From Amycolatopsis sp. WQ 127309 (GTDB lineage Bacteria; Actinomycetota; Actinomycetes; Mycobacteriales; Pseudonocardiaceae), in contig NZ_CP095481.1 in the NCBI RefSeq assembly GCF_023023025.1, positions 4,836,001-4,900,000 of the forward strand: a stretch of 64,000 nt of DNA, written 5' to 3'. Positions within the stretch are counted from its first letter, which is position 1; each line of letters opens with the position of its first letter. The translations under genes and the position numbers were made by a program. Under the pieces are notes generated by a model. That model had not been told where the DNA came from. It worked only from the letters and a program-made list of their open reading frames with translations, and did not search any database. This document shows positions 1 to 9,100 of this stretch, piece by piece.

Positions 1-195
1 CTCGCCTGGACGCAGCTGGCCGGATCGGTCGGACGCTACGAACGGATGGGAGAGGCGTACGCGCGGTCGGCGGGGGACTACACGATCGTCCACCTGCCGG
101 TGGCCTTCGAGGCCGGTGAGCGGACCGTGCAAGTGACTTACCGCGAGGACGGTCAGGTGGCCGGGCTGTGGATCCGGTCGGCCGAACAGTTGTGA
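1..195 (+). CDS. C-terminal end of a DUF3887-like protein (partial)
   Basis: Only the last 64 codons are in the window; the reading frame is open from base 1 to the TGA at 193-195. The visible peptide contains HLPVAFEAGERTVQVTY followed by GQVAGLWIR, which resembles the C-terminal strand pair of DUF3887 domains, small domains often attached to alpha/beta hydrolases or serine hydrolases. Only 24 bases separate it from the next gene, a serine-hydrolase-fold protein, so the two are probably co-transcribed. The catalytic part, if any, lies upstream of the window. Assignment is by remembered family pattern only. Confidence 0.6.
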   Translation, partial: LAWTQLAGSVGRYERMGEAYARSAGDYTIVHLPVAFEAGERTVQVTYREDGQVAGLWIRSAEQL

Positions 196-219
196 GCGCA
201 GTTGTGAACAGGGGGAACG

Positions 220-1518
220 ATGAAGACAGCAATCGCGGGTGTGATCGCGATCCTCGCACCGCTGGTGGCCCCGGCCGCCCACGCCGCCGAGGTACCCACG
301 GCGGGGGACCAGCTTGAATGGGTCGTCGACGCCACCGGGCGCGTCCCGGTGTCCGATGCCGAGTTACAGCAGCACATCGCGCAGGTCCTGGTGACCGCGG
401 CGGGTGGCACGGCGGGCATCAACGCCGCACTGACCGGGCTCGGCCGGCTCGAGGTGGAGCGGGTCGTCACCGAGGCGCCCGACCACGTCGAAGCGGTGGT
501 CCACGGCCCGGCGGACGACTACCTGCTGGATCTCCACGTCGACCAGACCGGGCTGATCGACGGGCTGCGGGCGACCGCGGACGACCCGGTGCCGTCGTCG
601 TGGCCCGAAGTGGACGCCCAGCTCGCGGCGCTCGGCGGGCGCGTCTCGTTCGGCGCGTCGGAGATCCTGCCGGACGGGCGTTGCCGTGACGTACACGGCG
701 TGCAGGACAACGTGCAACGGCCTCTGGGCTCGGCGTTCAAGCTCTACGTCCTCGGTGCGCTCGGCGCCGCGGTCGCGGAGCACAAGGCGTCCTGGACCGA
801 ACAGCTCGCCATCCGCGACGACTGGAAGAGCCTGCCGTCAGGCGTGCTGCAGAACCAGCCGGCCGGCACCCGGCTCCCGCTGTCGGAATACGCCGACAAG
901 ATGATCTCGATCAGCGACAACACCGCTGCCGACCACCTGATCCACCGGCTCGGTCGCGACGCCGTGCAGCGGCAGGTCACCGCGTTCGGCAACCAGCGGC
1001 CGCCGGCGAACGTCCCGTTCCTGACGACCAAGGCGCTGTTCGAGCTCAAGGCGACGCAGTACCCGGCCCGCGCCGACGCCTACCTGGCGTTGCCACGCTG
1101 GGCACGTCCCGCCGCGGTCGCGGGACTCGAACGGCTCCCGCTCACCGGACTCACCTCCTGGCCCAGGCCCGAGAAGATCGACCAGCTCGAGTGGTTCGGT
1201 TCCCCGGACGACATCTGCAGGGCGTTTTCCGGGCTGCAGAAGGAGAACCAACCGGAGATCGGGCACGCGCTGTCGCTCAACGACGGCGGGCTCGGTCTCG
1301 ACAAGGCGAAGTTCCCGGAGGTCTGGTTCAAGGGCGGCAGTGAACCCGGCGTGCTGACCTTGAACTACCTGGTCCGGACGGCCGACGGCCGGTCACTGGT
1401 CACCAGCGTCATGGTGTCGGACCCGGTGGCGCCACTGGACGAAAACCACGTCGCGGCACGAGGAATCGCGGTCGCGAGGGGGGCGGTGGCGCTGTTGGCG
1501 GCTACGCTGCGCCGGTGA
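220..1518 (+). CDS. Secreted class A beta-lactamase-fold serine hydrolase
   Basis: This 432-residue protein has a signal peptide (basic MKTA start, hydrophobic core, AHA-AE cleavage region near residue 23), so it should act outside the membrane. A small N-terminal domain (about 30-125) precedes a beta-lactamase/transpeptidase-like domain with Ser171-x-x-Lys174 (SAFK), SDN at 232-234 and KGG at 371-373 in place of the usual KTG. This order is that of class A beta-lactamase-related proteins such as the LpqF/Cpe group in actinobacteria. It may be a penicillin-binding esterase or beta-lactamase; the substrate cannot be read from sequence. The ATG at 220 follows a purine-rich AGGGGGAA ribosome site. 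Its end overlaps the next gene by four bases, implying translational coupling. Confidence 0.85.
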   Translation: MKTAIAGVIAILAPLVAPAAHAAEVPTAGDQLEWVVDATGRVPVSDAELQQHIAQVLVTAAGGTAGINAALTGLGRLEVERVVTEAPDHVEAVVHGPADDYLLDLHVDQTGLIDGLRATADDPVPSSWPEVDAQLAALGGRVSFGASEILPDGRCRDVHGVQDNVQRPLGSAFKLYVLGALGAAVAEHKASWTEQLAIRDDWKSLPSGVLQNQPAGTRLPLSEYADKMISISDNTAADHLIHRLGRDAVQRQVTAFGNQRPPANVPFLTTKALFELKATQYPARADAYLALPRWARPAAVAGLERLPLTGLTSWPRPEKIDQLEWFGSPDDICRAFSGLQKENQPEIGHALSLNDGGLGLDKAKFPEVWFKGGSEPGVLTLNYLVRTADGRSLVTSVMVSDPVAPLDENHVAARGIAVARGAVALLAATLRR

Positions 1519-1952
1519 CGGTGCGCTGGAGTCTGACGATCGATTGCGCGGCGCCCCGCGCGCTGGCGAGGTTCTGGGCGGTGGCCCTCGGCTACATCGA
1601 GCGGCCACCACCGGCCGGGTTCGCGAGCTGGGAAGCCTGGTTCACCGAGTTCGGAGTACCCGAGGACGAATGGGACGACGGCGCGTACCTGGCCGACCCG
1701 GAAGGTGTCCTGCCGAGCCTGAGCTTCCTCAAGGTTCCCGAAGACAAGGTCGTGAAGAACCGGCTGCACCTGGACATCCAGGCGGGAGGCGGACGCGAGG
1801 TGCCTTGGGAGACGCGATGGGAGCGGGTCGCCGAGGCGATCGCCCGGCTCATCGCGGCGGGCGCGACGGTGCAGCAGGAGCACGAGGCAGGCGGCCGCCC
1901 GGACCACGTCGTGATGGCGGATCCCGAAGGCAACGAGTTCTGCGTGCTCTGA
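1515..1952 (+). CDS. VOC (glyoxalase-like) family protein
   Basis: A 145-residue single-domain protein. The start MTVRWSLTIDCAAPRALARFW and the close DHVVMADPEGNEFCVL are typical of Glyoxalase_6-type vicinal oxygen chelate proteins, where the final glutamate-containing strand is often a metal ligand. Related proteins include dioxygenases, isomerases and antibiotic-binding proteins; no substrate can be assigned. The GTG start at 1515 overlaps the TGA of the upstream serine hydrolase (GTGA), which argues for one transcript and coupled translation. It is followed by a roughly 100-bp gap and then a convergent SDR gene. Confidence 0.8.
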   Translation: MTVRWSLTIDCAAPRALARFWAVALGYIERPPPAGFASWEAWFTEFGVPEDEWDDGAYLADPEGVLPSLSFLKVPEDKVVKNRLHLDIQAGGGREVPWETRWERVAEAIARLIAAGATVQQEHEAGGRPDHVVMADPEGNEFCVL

Positions 1953-2049
1953 GCCGGCGCCGTTGAACCGGGCGTGACCGCTGGTCGTCGTCACCGGTGG
2001 TCGCACAGGACCCGGGCCGGCGGTCGCGCGTGGGCCTGCCTAGGCGCGG

Positions 2050-2910
2050 CTAGCGGGTCAGTTCCTCGTGCCGCGTCGGGTTGCCGCTGTGCCACGGCAG
2101 CACGGCGCCGAACCGGACCAGCTCGCCGTACGTCGACGGGTCGAGGTCGTCGAGCGTCAGGTCGAGCACCGCGCGTGCGGCCTGGTCGGGCGTTTGGGCC
2201 TGGCTGAAGTCGGCGAACCACGGGCGTGACGCCCGCGTGTCGACCAGGCCGGGGCAGACCGCCGCGACCAGGGTGCCGTCGGCGAGGTCTCGCTCCCGGC
2301 GCTCCGCGGCCACCGCGCGTACGGCGGCGACCTGGGCGACCTTCGAGGGCACGTTGATCCACTCCGGCCAGCCCAGCTCGTTCGCCCGGCCGTCGTGGAT
2401 CGCGGCGCGCCAGTCCTCGACGGCTTGCTCGACGTCGTCGAGCGAGACTCCGTCGAACCGGGGCCGCAAGGCTTCGGGCAGGTGGCCGAGCGTGCCCAGC
2501 GAGCTGGCGACGACGAGCAACCTGCCGCCCGGGCGCAGGATCGGGCCGAACGAGCGCAGCACCGCATGGGTGCCGGCGTTCGCGACGTCGAGGAAGACGT
2601 CGGCCTGCTCGGCCTGGGGCCGTCCGGGGTGGAGCGGGCCGACGGCGTTGGACAGCACGATGTCCACCCCGCCGAGGTTTATGGCGAAGCGGGCGACGGC
2701 GTCGGCGTCCGAGACATCGAGGACGCGGCCTTCCACCCGGGTGCGCGTCGCGGGGTTCGCGGCGACGCGCTCGGCGGCGGCCGCCACGCGTTCGGCGTCG
2801 CGGCCGGCGAGCAGGACGAGGTCGTCCGGGCCGAGGCGGGTGGCGAGTCCCTGGGTCAGGGCGAAGCCGAGGCCTTGGTTGGCTCCGGTCACCACAGCGG
2901 TACGTGTCAT
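2050..2910 (-). CDS. SDR family oxidoreductase with altered catalytic Tyr
   Basis: A 286-residue Rossmann protein with the NAD(P)-binding motif TGANQGLG at residues 8-15 and a SNAVG segment near 87-91 in place of NNAG. The second half has Ser136/137 but the catalytic YxxxK reads N186-V-P-S-K190, so Asn replaces the usual tyrosine. It could therefore be a non-classical SDR or catalyse a different step. It is divergently transcribed from the LysR regulator that starts 70 bp away, the classical arrangement for a LysR-controlled target, so control by that neighbour is likely. Confidence 0.85.
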   Translation of the reverse strand: MTRTAVVTGANQGLGFALTQGLATRLGPDDLVLLAGRDAERVAAAAERVAANPATRTRVEGRVLDVSDADAVARFAINLGGVDIVLSNAVGPLHPGRPQAEQADVFLDVANAGTHAVLRSFGPILRPGGRLLVVASSLGTLGHLPEALRPRFDGVSLDDVEQAVEDWRAAIHDGRANELGWPEWINVPSKVAQVAAVRAVAAERRERDLADGTLVAAVCPGLVDTRASRPWFADFSQAQTPDQAARAVLDLTLDDLDPSTYGELVRFGAVLPWHSGNPTRHEELTR

Positions 2911-2980
2911 GCCGCCACGCTAGGTCCGTCCGGGCCATGCGCCCAGCGAGAGATTGGCAAGCCTGGTATGCGTGAACGTC

Positions 2981-3907
2981 ATGGAATTCGGCGACGTCTC
3001 CCTGGTGGCCCTCCGCGTGTTCCGCGAGGTCGCCGAACGCGGCACACTGACCGCCGCTGCCGCGGCCCTGGGCTACACGCAGTCCGCGGTGTCACGGCAG
3101 ATCGCCTCGCTCGAGCGCGTGGCCGGGACACCGGTGCTGGACCGGCGTCCCGGCGGGGTCCGCCTGACCGCGGCCGGGAACGTCGTGCTGCGCCGGGCGA
3201 TCGCGGTGCTGGACCAGATCGACGCCGCCGGGCGTGAGCTGGCCGGGCTGCCCGCCGACGGCGGGAGCGTGCGGCTCGGCTGGTTCCCCAGCGCGGGTGC
3301 CGTCCTGGTCCCGCGGGCCGTCGCGAAACTGCGGCGCACCCACCCCGCGGTGCGCGTCACCACCCGGGAGGGCACGACGCCGGTCCTGGTGCGGGCGTTG
3401 CGCGCGGGCACGGTGGACCTGGCCGTGCTGGGTTCGGTGCCGCCGTTCCGGCCGCCGGACTCCGAAACTCCGGCGCTGCGGCTCAAAACCCTCGCTGAGC
3501 GCACTCTTTGCCTCGCCGTGCCCGCGGGGCACCCGCTGGCCGGCGCGGACGCGGTCGACGTCGCCGACCTCCGTGGGCAGCGGTGGATCGCGGGGCCGTC
3601 GGGGGAGGACACGCTGATGGGCGTGTGGCCCGGGCTCGACGAGCGTCCCGAGATCGCGCACACCGCGCGTGACTGGCTCGCCAAGCTCAACCTGGTCGCC
3701 GCCGGTTGCGGCCTGACGACGTTGCCGGCTTCGCTCGTCGAGGCTGTGCCGCCGGGGGTGCGGGTGGTGACGGTGCGAGGCGGGCCGTCGGAACGGCGGC
3801 GGGTGGTGCTGGCCCGGCTGCCGGGGCCGCTCTCCGAACCGGCCGCGCTGCTGGCCGAGGCCCTGCGCCGGGTGGCCACCGGGGTGCCGGACCGCGCTGA
3901 TGACTGA
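2981..3907 (+). CDS. LysR family transcriptional regulator
   Basis: The N-terminal winged helix-turn-helix (LRVFREVAERGTLTAAAAALG, then TQSAVSRQIASLE) is diagnostic of LysR regulators, and the remaining 220 residues form the effector-binding domain. I chose ATG 2981 (MEFGDVSL, 308 residues); the frame is open to a TTG at 2954 and a GTG at 2972, so the start is uncertain by up to nine codons. The gene is divergent from the SDR oxidoreductase at 2050-2910, and the shared 70-bp spacer contains TTGGCAAGCCTGG, a possible LysR half-site. The effector is unknown. Confidence 0.9.
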   Translation: MEFGDVSLVALRVFREVAERGTLTAAAAALGYTQSAVSRQIASLERVAGTPVLDRRPGGVRLTAAGNVVLRRAIAVLDQIDAAGRELAGLPADGGSVRLGWFPSAGAVLVPRAVAKLRRTHPAVRVTTREGTTPVLVRALRAGTVDLAVLGSVPPFRPPDSETPALRLKTLAERTLCLAVPAGHPLAGADAVDVADLRGQRWIAGPSGEDTLMGVWPGLDERPEIAHTARDWLAKLNLVAAGCGLTTLPASLVEAVPPGVRVVTVRGGPSERRRVVLARLPGPLSEPAALLAEALRRVATGVPDRADD

Positions 3908-4015
3908 GGTGCCGATATCTGCGGTGCAGACGGCTGAGGTGGCGATATCTGAGGCGTAGTGACCGAGGTGCCGATGACCGAGGAGTAGCGACTAGATGGC
4001 GATGACCGAGATCAC
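3902..4015 (+). repeat. Four degenerate ~29-bp tandem units
   Basis: Starting at the last codons of the LysR gene, the sequence cycles through imperfect units of the form GACTGAGGTGCCGAT followed by ATCTGAGG or GACCGAGG and then CGTA or AGTA, about 29 bases each. GAGGTG(C/G)CGAT recurs at about 3906, 3936 and 3965, and GATGGCGATGACCGAG follows at about 3994. No coding function is seen. It looks like decayed tandem duplication between the LysR gene and the sigma-factor promoter. Confidence 0.6.
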
Positions 4016-4035
4016 GCCGGGCGCCGTGGCGTTCG

Positions 4036-4062
4036 TGTCACATCGGTCGTTGCCGCGGGGTC
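4036..4062 (+). promoter_or_regulatory. Candidate autoregulated ECF sigma promoter
   Basis: TGTCACA at 4036-4042 is followed, after exactly 16 bases, by GGTC at 4059-4062. The promoters recognised by SigJ/ECF41-type sigma factors have a TGTCACA -35 element and a CGTC-like -10 element with 16-bp spacing. This site lies about 40 bp ahead of the ECF sigma gene starting at 4100, so autoregulation is the natural reading. It matches three of four bases in the -10 element. Confidence 0.65.
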
Positions 4063-4099
4063 TACTGCTACGACTCCGGCGCGAAAGGAACGGGACACG

Positions 4100-4957
4100 G
4101 TGGATGCACTGACCGAGCGGTTCGAACACGAGCGGCCCCGGCTGCGGGCGGTCGCCTACCGGATGCTCGGCTCGGCGAGTGAGGCCGACGACGCCGTCCA
4201 GGAAGCTTGGCTGCGGTTCGACCGCACCGACACCGGTGACGTCGAGAACCTCGGCGCATGGCTGACCACCGTCGTCGCGCGGGTGTGTCTCTCCATGCTT
4301 CGCACCCGGCGCAACCACCGCGAGGAACCGTTAGAACTGCAGCCCGAGCCGGACGCGGACGTCCGCGATCCCCAGCGGGAAGCCGAACTGGCCGACTCGG
4401 TCGGGTTGGCGTTGCTGGTGGTGCTCGACTCGCTCGGGCCGGCCGAACGGGTCGCTTTCGTGCTGCACGACATGTTCGCCGTGCCGTTCGACGACATCGC
4501 CCCGATGATCGACAAGACCCCGGCCGCGACGCGGCAGCTCGCGAGCCGCGCCCGTCGACGGGTCAAGGGCGGTGCCGCGGCGGACGCGGACGTGCCCCGC
4601 CGCCGCAAGGTCGTCGAGGCGTTCTTGGCCGCCGCGCGTGGTGGCGACTTCGAGGCATTGCTGTCGCTGCTCGACCCGGACGTCGTCCTGCACGCCGACC
4701 GCTTCGTCGGGCCGAGCCCGGCGCCCGTCGTGCTGCGCGGGGTCGCCAGCGTCCGCGACGGCGCACTGCTGGCCTCCGCGCGGGCCCGCGCCAGCGAGCC
4801 GGCCCTCGTCGATGGCGTTCCCGGTCTGCTCATGGTGCGCGACGGGCGGCTGTCGGTCGTCCTGTCGTTCACGATCGACGACGACCGGATCACCGGCATC
4901 GACGTCATCGCGGACCCGGAGCGGCTGCGCGGGCTGGAGGTCGCCGTGCTGGACTGA
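4100..4957 (+). CDS. sigJ: ECF sigma factor with SnoaL-like C-terminal domain (SigJ-like)
   Basis: This 285-residue protein has sigma region 2 (AYRMLGSASEADDAVQEAWLR, residues about 20-40) and region 4 (LGPAERVAFVLHDMFAVPFDDIAPMI, about 112-140), followed by a SnoaL-like domain of about 115 residues ending in IDVIADPERLRGLEVAVLD. That layout is the SigJ/ECF41-ECF56 type, in which the fused domain modulates sigma activity instead of a separate anti-sigma factor. The usual DGGGR motif after region 4 is not evident; DADVPRRR occupies that place. A matching promoter lies upstream. Adjacent oxidoreductase or epimerase targets often found with this group are absent. Confidence 0.85.
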   Translation: MDALTERFEHERPRLRAVAYRMLGSASEADDAVQEAWLRFDRTDTGDVENLGAWLTTVVARVCLSMLRTRRNHREEPLELQPEPDADVRDPQREAELADSVGLALLVVLDSLGPAERVAFVLHDMFAVPFDDIAPMIDKTPAATRQLASRARRRVKGGAAADADVPRRRKVVEAFLAAARGGDFEALLSLLDPDVVLHADRFVGPSPAPVVLRGVASVRDGALLASARARASEPALVDGVPGLLMVRDGRLSVVLSFTIDDDRITGIDVIADPERLRGLEVAVLD

Positions 4958-4962
4958 CCCGG

Positions 4963-5589
4963 TCAGCCCAGGGCGGCGCGAAGGCGTGCTTCGCGCTCCG
5001 ACGGCGTCTGACGCGGGCAGCTCACGCACTTGGGGTTGCCGACTTCGTAGATCAGGCAGCACGACGCGCGCCGGACGGCGGGTGTGCGGCCGACGCGGAC
5101 GAAGCGCGGCTTCGGCAGGTCGAGGTCGATCGCCGCCACCAGCGGCTCGGCCAGGGCCATCGCGCGCTCCGGATCCGGCGTCCACAGCAGCCGGTTGCCG
5201 ATCGAGTCGGTGGCGATCGCGCCCAGCGCGCGTTCGCGGGCCCCGGTGACGGCGGCGATCGTCGCGATCGCGGTGCCGAGCGTCTTGGCGAACGCCGCGC
5301 CGAGTTCGGGCAGCCCGCCGGCCAGCGGACGGGTGGACCGGGCGCCGAGGAACCGGCCGTCGGCGACGAGGTCCAGCTCCGTGGCCGCCAGCGCCGGGTC
5401 GACGAGGGTGCCCGCGACCAGGCCTTCGAGCGCGGGTGCCACGAGGATCGAGGAGAGGGAGTACCACCAGATCGTGCCGAGAACCTCCGGCCGCGCGCAG
5501 CCGTAGAGCTTCGCCGCGCCGCCAATGCGGGCCCGTACCCACTCCGGATCCGCGAGCAGGGTCGCGGGGGCGGTCCAGTCGGGCTTCAC
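4963..5589 (-). CDS. FhuF-like [2Fe-2S] protein (ferric-siderophore reductase type)
   Basis: A 208-residue protein whose C-terminus carries Cys177-Cys178, Cys188 and Cys191 (CC-x9-C-x2-C), the unusual cluster-binding pattern of FhuF-type [2Fe-2S] proteins. FhuF reduces siderophore-bound ferric iron in the cytoplasm. The N-terminal 150 residues fit the helical FhuF-like fold. It is convergent with the sigma-factor gene (5-bp gap), and no siderophore transporter or biosynthesis gene is adjacent. The reductase role is family knowledge; the natural electron donor and substrate are not visible. Confidence 0.8.
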   Translation of the reverse strand: MKPDWTAPATLLADPEWVRARIGGAAKLYGCARPEVLGTIWWYSLSSILVAPALEGLVAGTLVDPALAATELDLVADGRFLGARSTRPLAGGLPELGAAFAKTLGTAIATIAAVTGARERALGAIATDSIGNRLLWTPDPERAMALAEPLVAAIDLDLPKPRFVRVGRTPAVRRASCCLIYEVGNPKCVSCPRQTPSEREARLRAALG

Positions 5590-6349
5590 GCCTCCACCCT
5601 TCCAGACGCGCCAGACGCGCGCGGAGTACGTGCGGTGTGGGCGGGCGCAGGGAGACGAGGTGCGGGCTGGCGGGGAGGCGCGGTGCCGGGCTGATGGAAG
5701 ACGCGGTGCAGGCAGGCGGGAGACGCGGTGCGGGCGAGGCCGGTTCCGCGGCGCGAGCGGACGGGAAGTCCGCCGGACGGGAGAGCGGGAGAGCGGGAGA
5801 GCGGGAGAGCGGGAGAGCGGGAGAGCGGGAGAGCGGGAGAGCGGGAGAGCGGGAGAGCGGGAGACGAGTTCACCTCGGCGGGGACAACCAGGGCATCGCC
5901 GAGCGGAGATGGGCCATCTTGGTCAGTGCCCGCCGCTGCCACGCCCGCAGCGGGCGCGCGGTCGAGTCCTTCGCCGCGCTCGATCGGGGCGGCCTCGCCT
6001 GCGCCAGGCTGAGCGCGCCGGCAAGTCGCGGTGCGCGGAGGTCAGGCCGTTGATCGGACGCGCCGACGGGCTGGGGTGCGAGGGAGGTCGGGTCACCGAC
6101 GGGCGTGCTGGTGAGGCTGCGGTGCGCGGAGGTCGGGCCGCTGACGAGGGCGCATCGGCGAGGGCGCGGTGGAGGGGACCGGGTCGGGCGCGTCGGCGAC
6201 CTTGCGGGTGCGAGGGAGTCAAGCCGGCCGTACCGACGGTATTGGCCGCCGGGGGGTGACCGTGGCGGCCCGGGCGCGGCCGCGACGACGGCACTGGCCG
6301 CCAGGGATGGCGTGCGGCCGGGGCCGCCGAGGGTGCCGTGCCGGTCGCC
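5590..6349. other. 760-bp stretch without a credible gene
   Basis: Between the FhuF-like gene and the rRNA methyltransferase lies G-rich, low-complexity DNA. Open frames exist on both strands but encode Arg/Gly/Ala strings with no recognisable domain. The stretch holds the 8-bp repeat array at 5781-5860 and a pair of imperfect direct repeats built on GCGGTGCGCGGAGGTC (6028 and 6119, 91 bp apart). GGTC-rich variants continue to about 6200. It looks like a region of repeat expansion and decay. Confidence 0.7.
5781..5860. repeat. Ten perfect copies of an 8-bp tandem repeat
   Basis: The octamer GAGAGCGG is repeated ten times without a mismatch from 5781 to 5860 and breaks at GAGACGAG. Because 8 is not a multiple of 3, copy-number change would shift any reading frame across it. 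No gene is recognised around it. Confidence 0.98.
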
Positions 6350-7201
6350 TCACAGGCGGCGGTACGTGGAGACCGAGAACGACACCGTGACCTCCTGCGG
6401 CTCGCTCACCGCTTCCAGACGCTCCCGGCGGCCGTCGCGGTCCAGGTGGTGGCCTGCCGGTCCCATCTCCACCGCCTGGCGGATGCGCTCCGGCGTCATT
6501 TCCACCTTGCTGTGCACCGCCGTGCGGGCCGTGCGGGTGAAGTACTCGCCCAGGGTGCCGTCCAGGCGTTCCTCCTTGCGGTCGTCGACCGTCAGGACCA
6601 AGTCGCCCAGCTCGCGTAGGTGGTCCGGGGTCGGGGAGGCGACCGTCAGCAGGCCGCCCGGGCGCAGGACCCGGTGGAACTCCGGGCCGTTGCGCGGGGC
6701 GAAGACGTTCAGCAGGACCGTCGCCACCTCGTCGCCCACCGGCCACGGCTCCCACAGGTTCCAGACCGCCGCGCCCAGGCGGGGGTGGGCTCGCGCGGCG
6801 CGGCGGAGGGCTGCCGCCGAGACGTCCAGGGCCAGCCCGGTCGCCGCCGGGGCCGCGGCGAGGACGTGGGCCAGGTAGTAGCCGGTGCCCGCGCCCGCGT
6901 CGATCACCAGGCCGTCGGCCTCCGCGCACACCCTCGCCAGCTCGTCGGCCAGTGCGCGGTACGCGCCCGACGCGAGGAAGTCCGCGCGGGCCGTGACCAT
7001 CGGCGCGGTGTCCGCCGTTCCGGCCGGGATTCGCGCGTGCAACAAGTTCACGTAACCCTGTCGCGCTAGATCGAAAGAGTGGCGGTTGCCGCAACGCAGC
7101 GTGCGTTCGGCTAGCCCGATCGGGTCGCCGCACACCGAACATCGCAACGCTTCCACGACCTGGGGTGGCAGTGGGTCATTCCCGCCGTCGGCTGGGGTCA
7201 T
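6350..7201 (-). CDS. RlmA-family 23S rRNA (guanine-N1) methyltransferase
   Basis: This 283-residue protein begins with a zinc-ribbon pattern, Cys21-x2-Cys24 ... Cys37-x3-His41 (LRCGNRHSFD), followed by GYVNLL and a class I SAM fold with motif I DAGAGTGYYL at 101-110. That combination is the RlmA family, which methylates N1 of G745 or G748 in 23S rRNA; the Gram-positive G748 type (TlrB) gives resistance to tylosin-like macrolides. The ATG at 7201 gives the family-typical length, although the frame stays open to 7432. It is divergent from amtB, so its promoter lies in the same intergenic region as the GlnR-like sites. Confidence 0.85.
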   Translation of the reverse strand: MTPADGGNDPLPPQVVEALRCSVCGDPIGLAERTLRCGNRHSFDLARQGYVNLLHARIPAGTADTAPMVTARADFLASGAYRALADELARVCAEADGLVIDAGAGTGYYLAHVLAAAPAATGLALDVSAAALRRAARAHPRLGAAVWNLWEPWPVGDEVATVLLNVFAPRNGPEFHRVLRPGGLLTVASPTPDHLRELGDLVLTVDDRKEERLDGTLGEYFTRTARTAVHSKVEMTPERIRQAVEMGPAGHHLDRDGRRERLEAVSEPQEVTVSFSVSTYRRL

Positions 7202-7254
7202 GGGGATATTCGACCACGAGGTTTCACAACCGGACACTTCAGCACAGGTCCCGG

Positions 7255-7324
7255 GAAACCTGGACGTAACAACGTGGCGTGGACAGTTCACGCGGGTGAA
7301 ACCTGACGAGCCGCCCCGTGAAAC
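7255..7324 (+). promoter_or_regulatory. Candidate GlnR binding region upstream of amtB
   Basis: Half-sites with the 6-bp spacing typical of actinobacterial GlnR boxes are visible: GAAAC at 7255-7259 then GTAAC at 7266-7270, and TTCAC at 7287-7291 then GAAAC at 7298-7302. After a degenerate AGCCG site (7309-7313) a further GAAAC lies at 7320-7324, again at six-base spacing. GTTTCAC at 7221-7227 may be another, inverted site. GlnR activates amtB-glnK-glnD under nitrogen limitation in Streptomyces and mycobacteria; here the boxes end 50 bp before the amtB start. Confidence 0.75.
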
Positions 7325-7373
7325 ACCGCGCGCCAAAACTCCCTTCGCATAACCCAGGGCACGGGAGGACGAT

Positions 7374-9091
<1,718 letters not shown>

Positions 9092-9100
9092 GCGTCCGGG

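Noticed and set aside
5525..6259. Open frame through the 8-bp repeats encoding Arg/Gly/Glu repeats
   Set aside because: Low-complexity translation in all frames, overlaps the FhuF-like gene, no domain or ribosome site.
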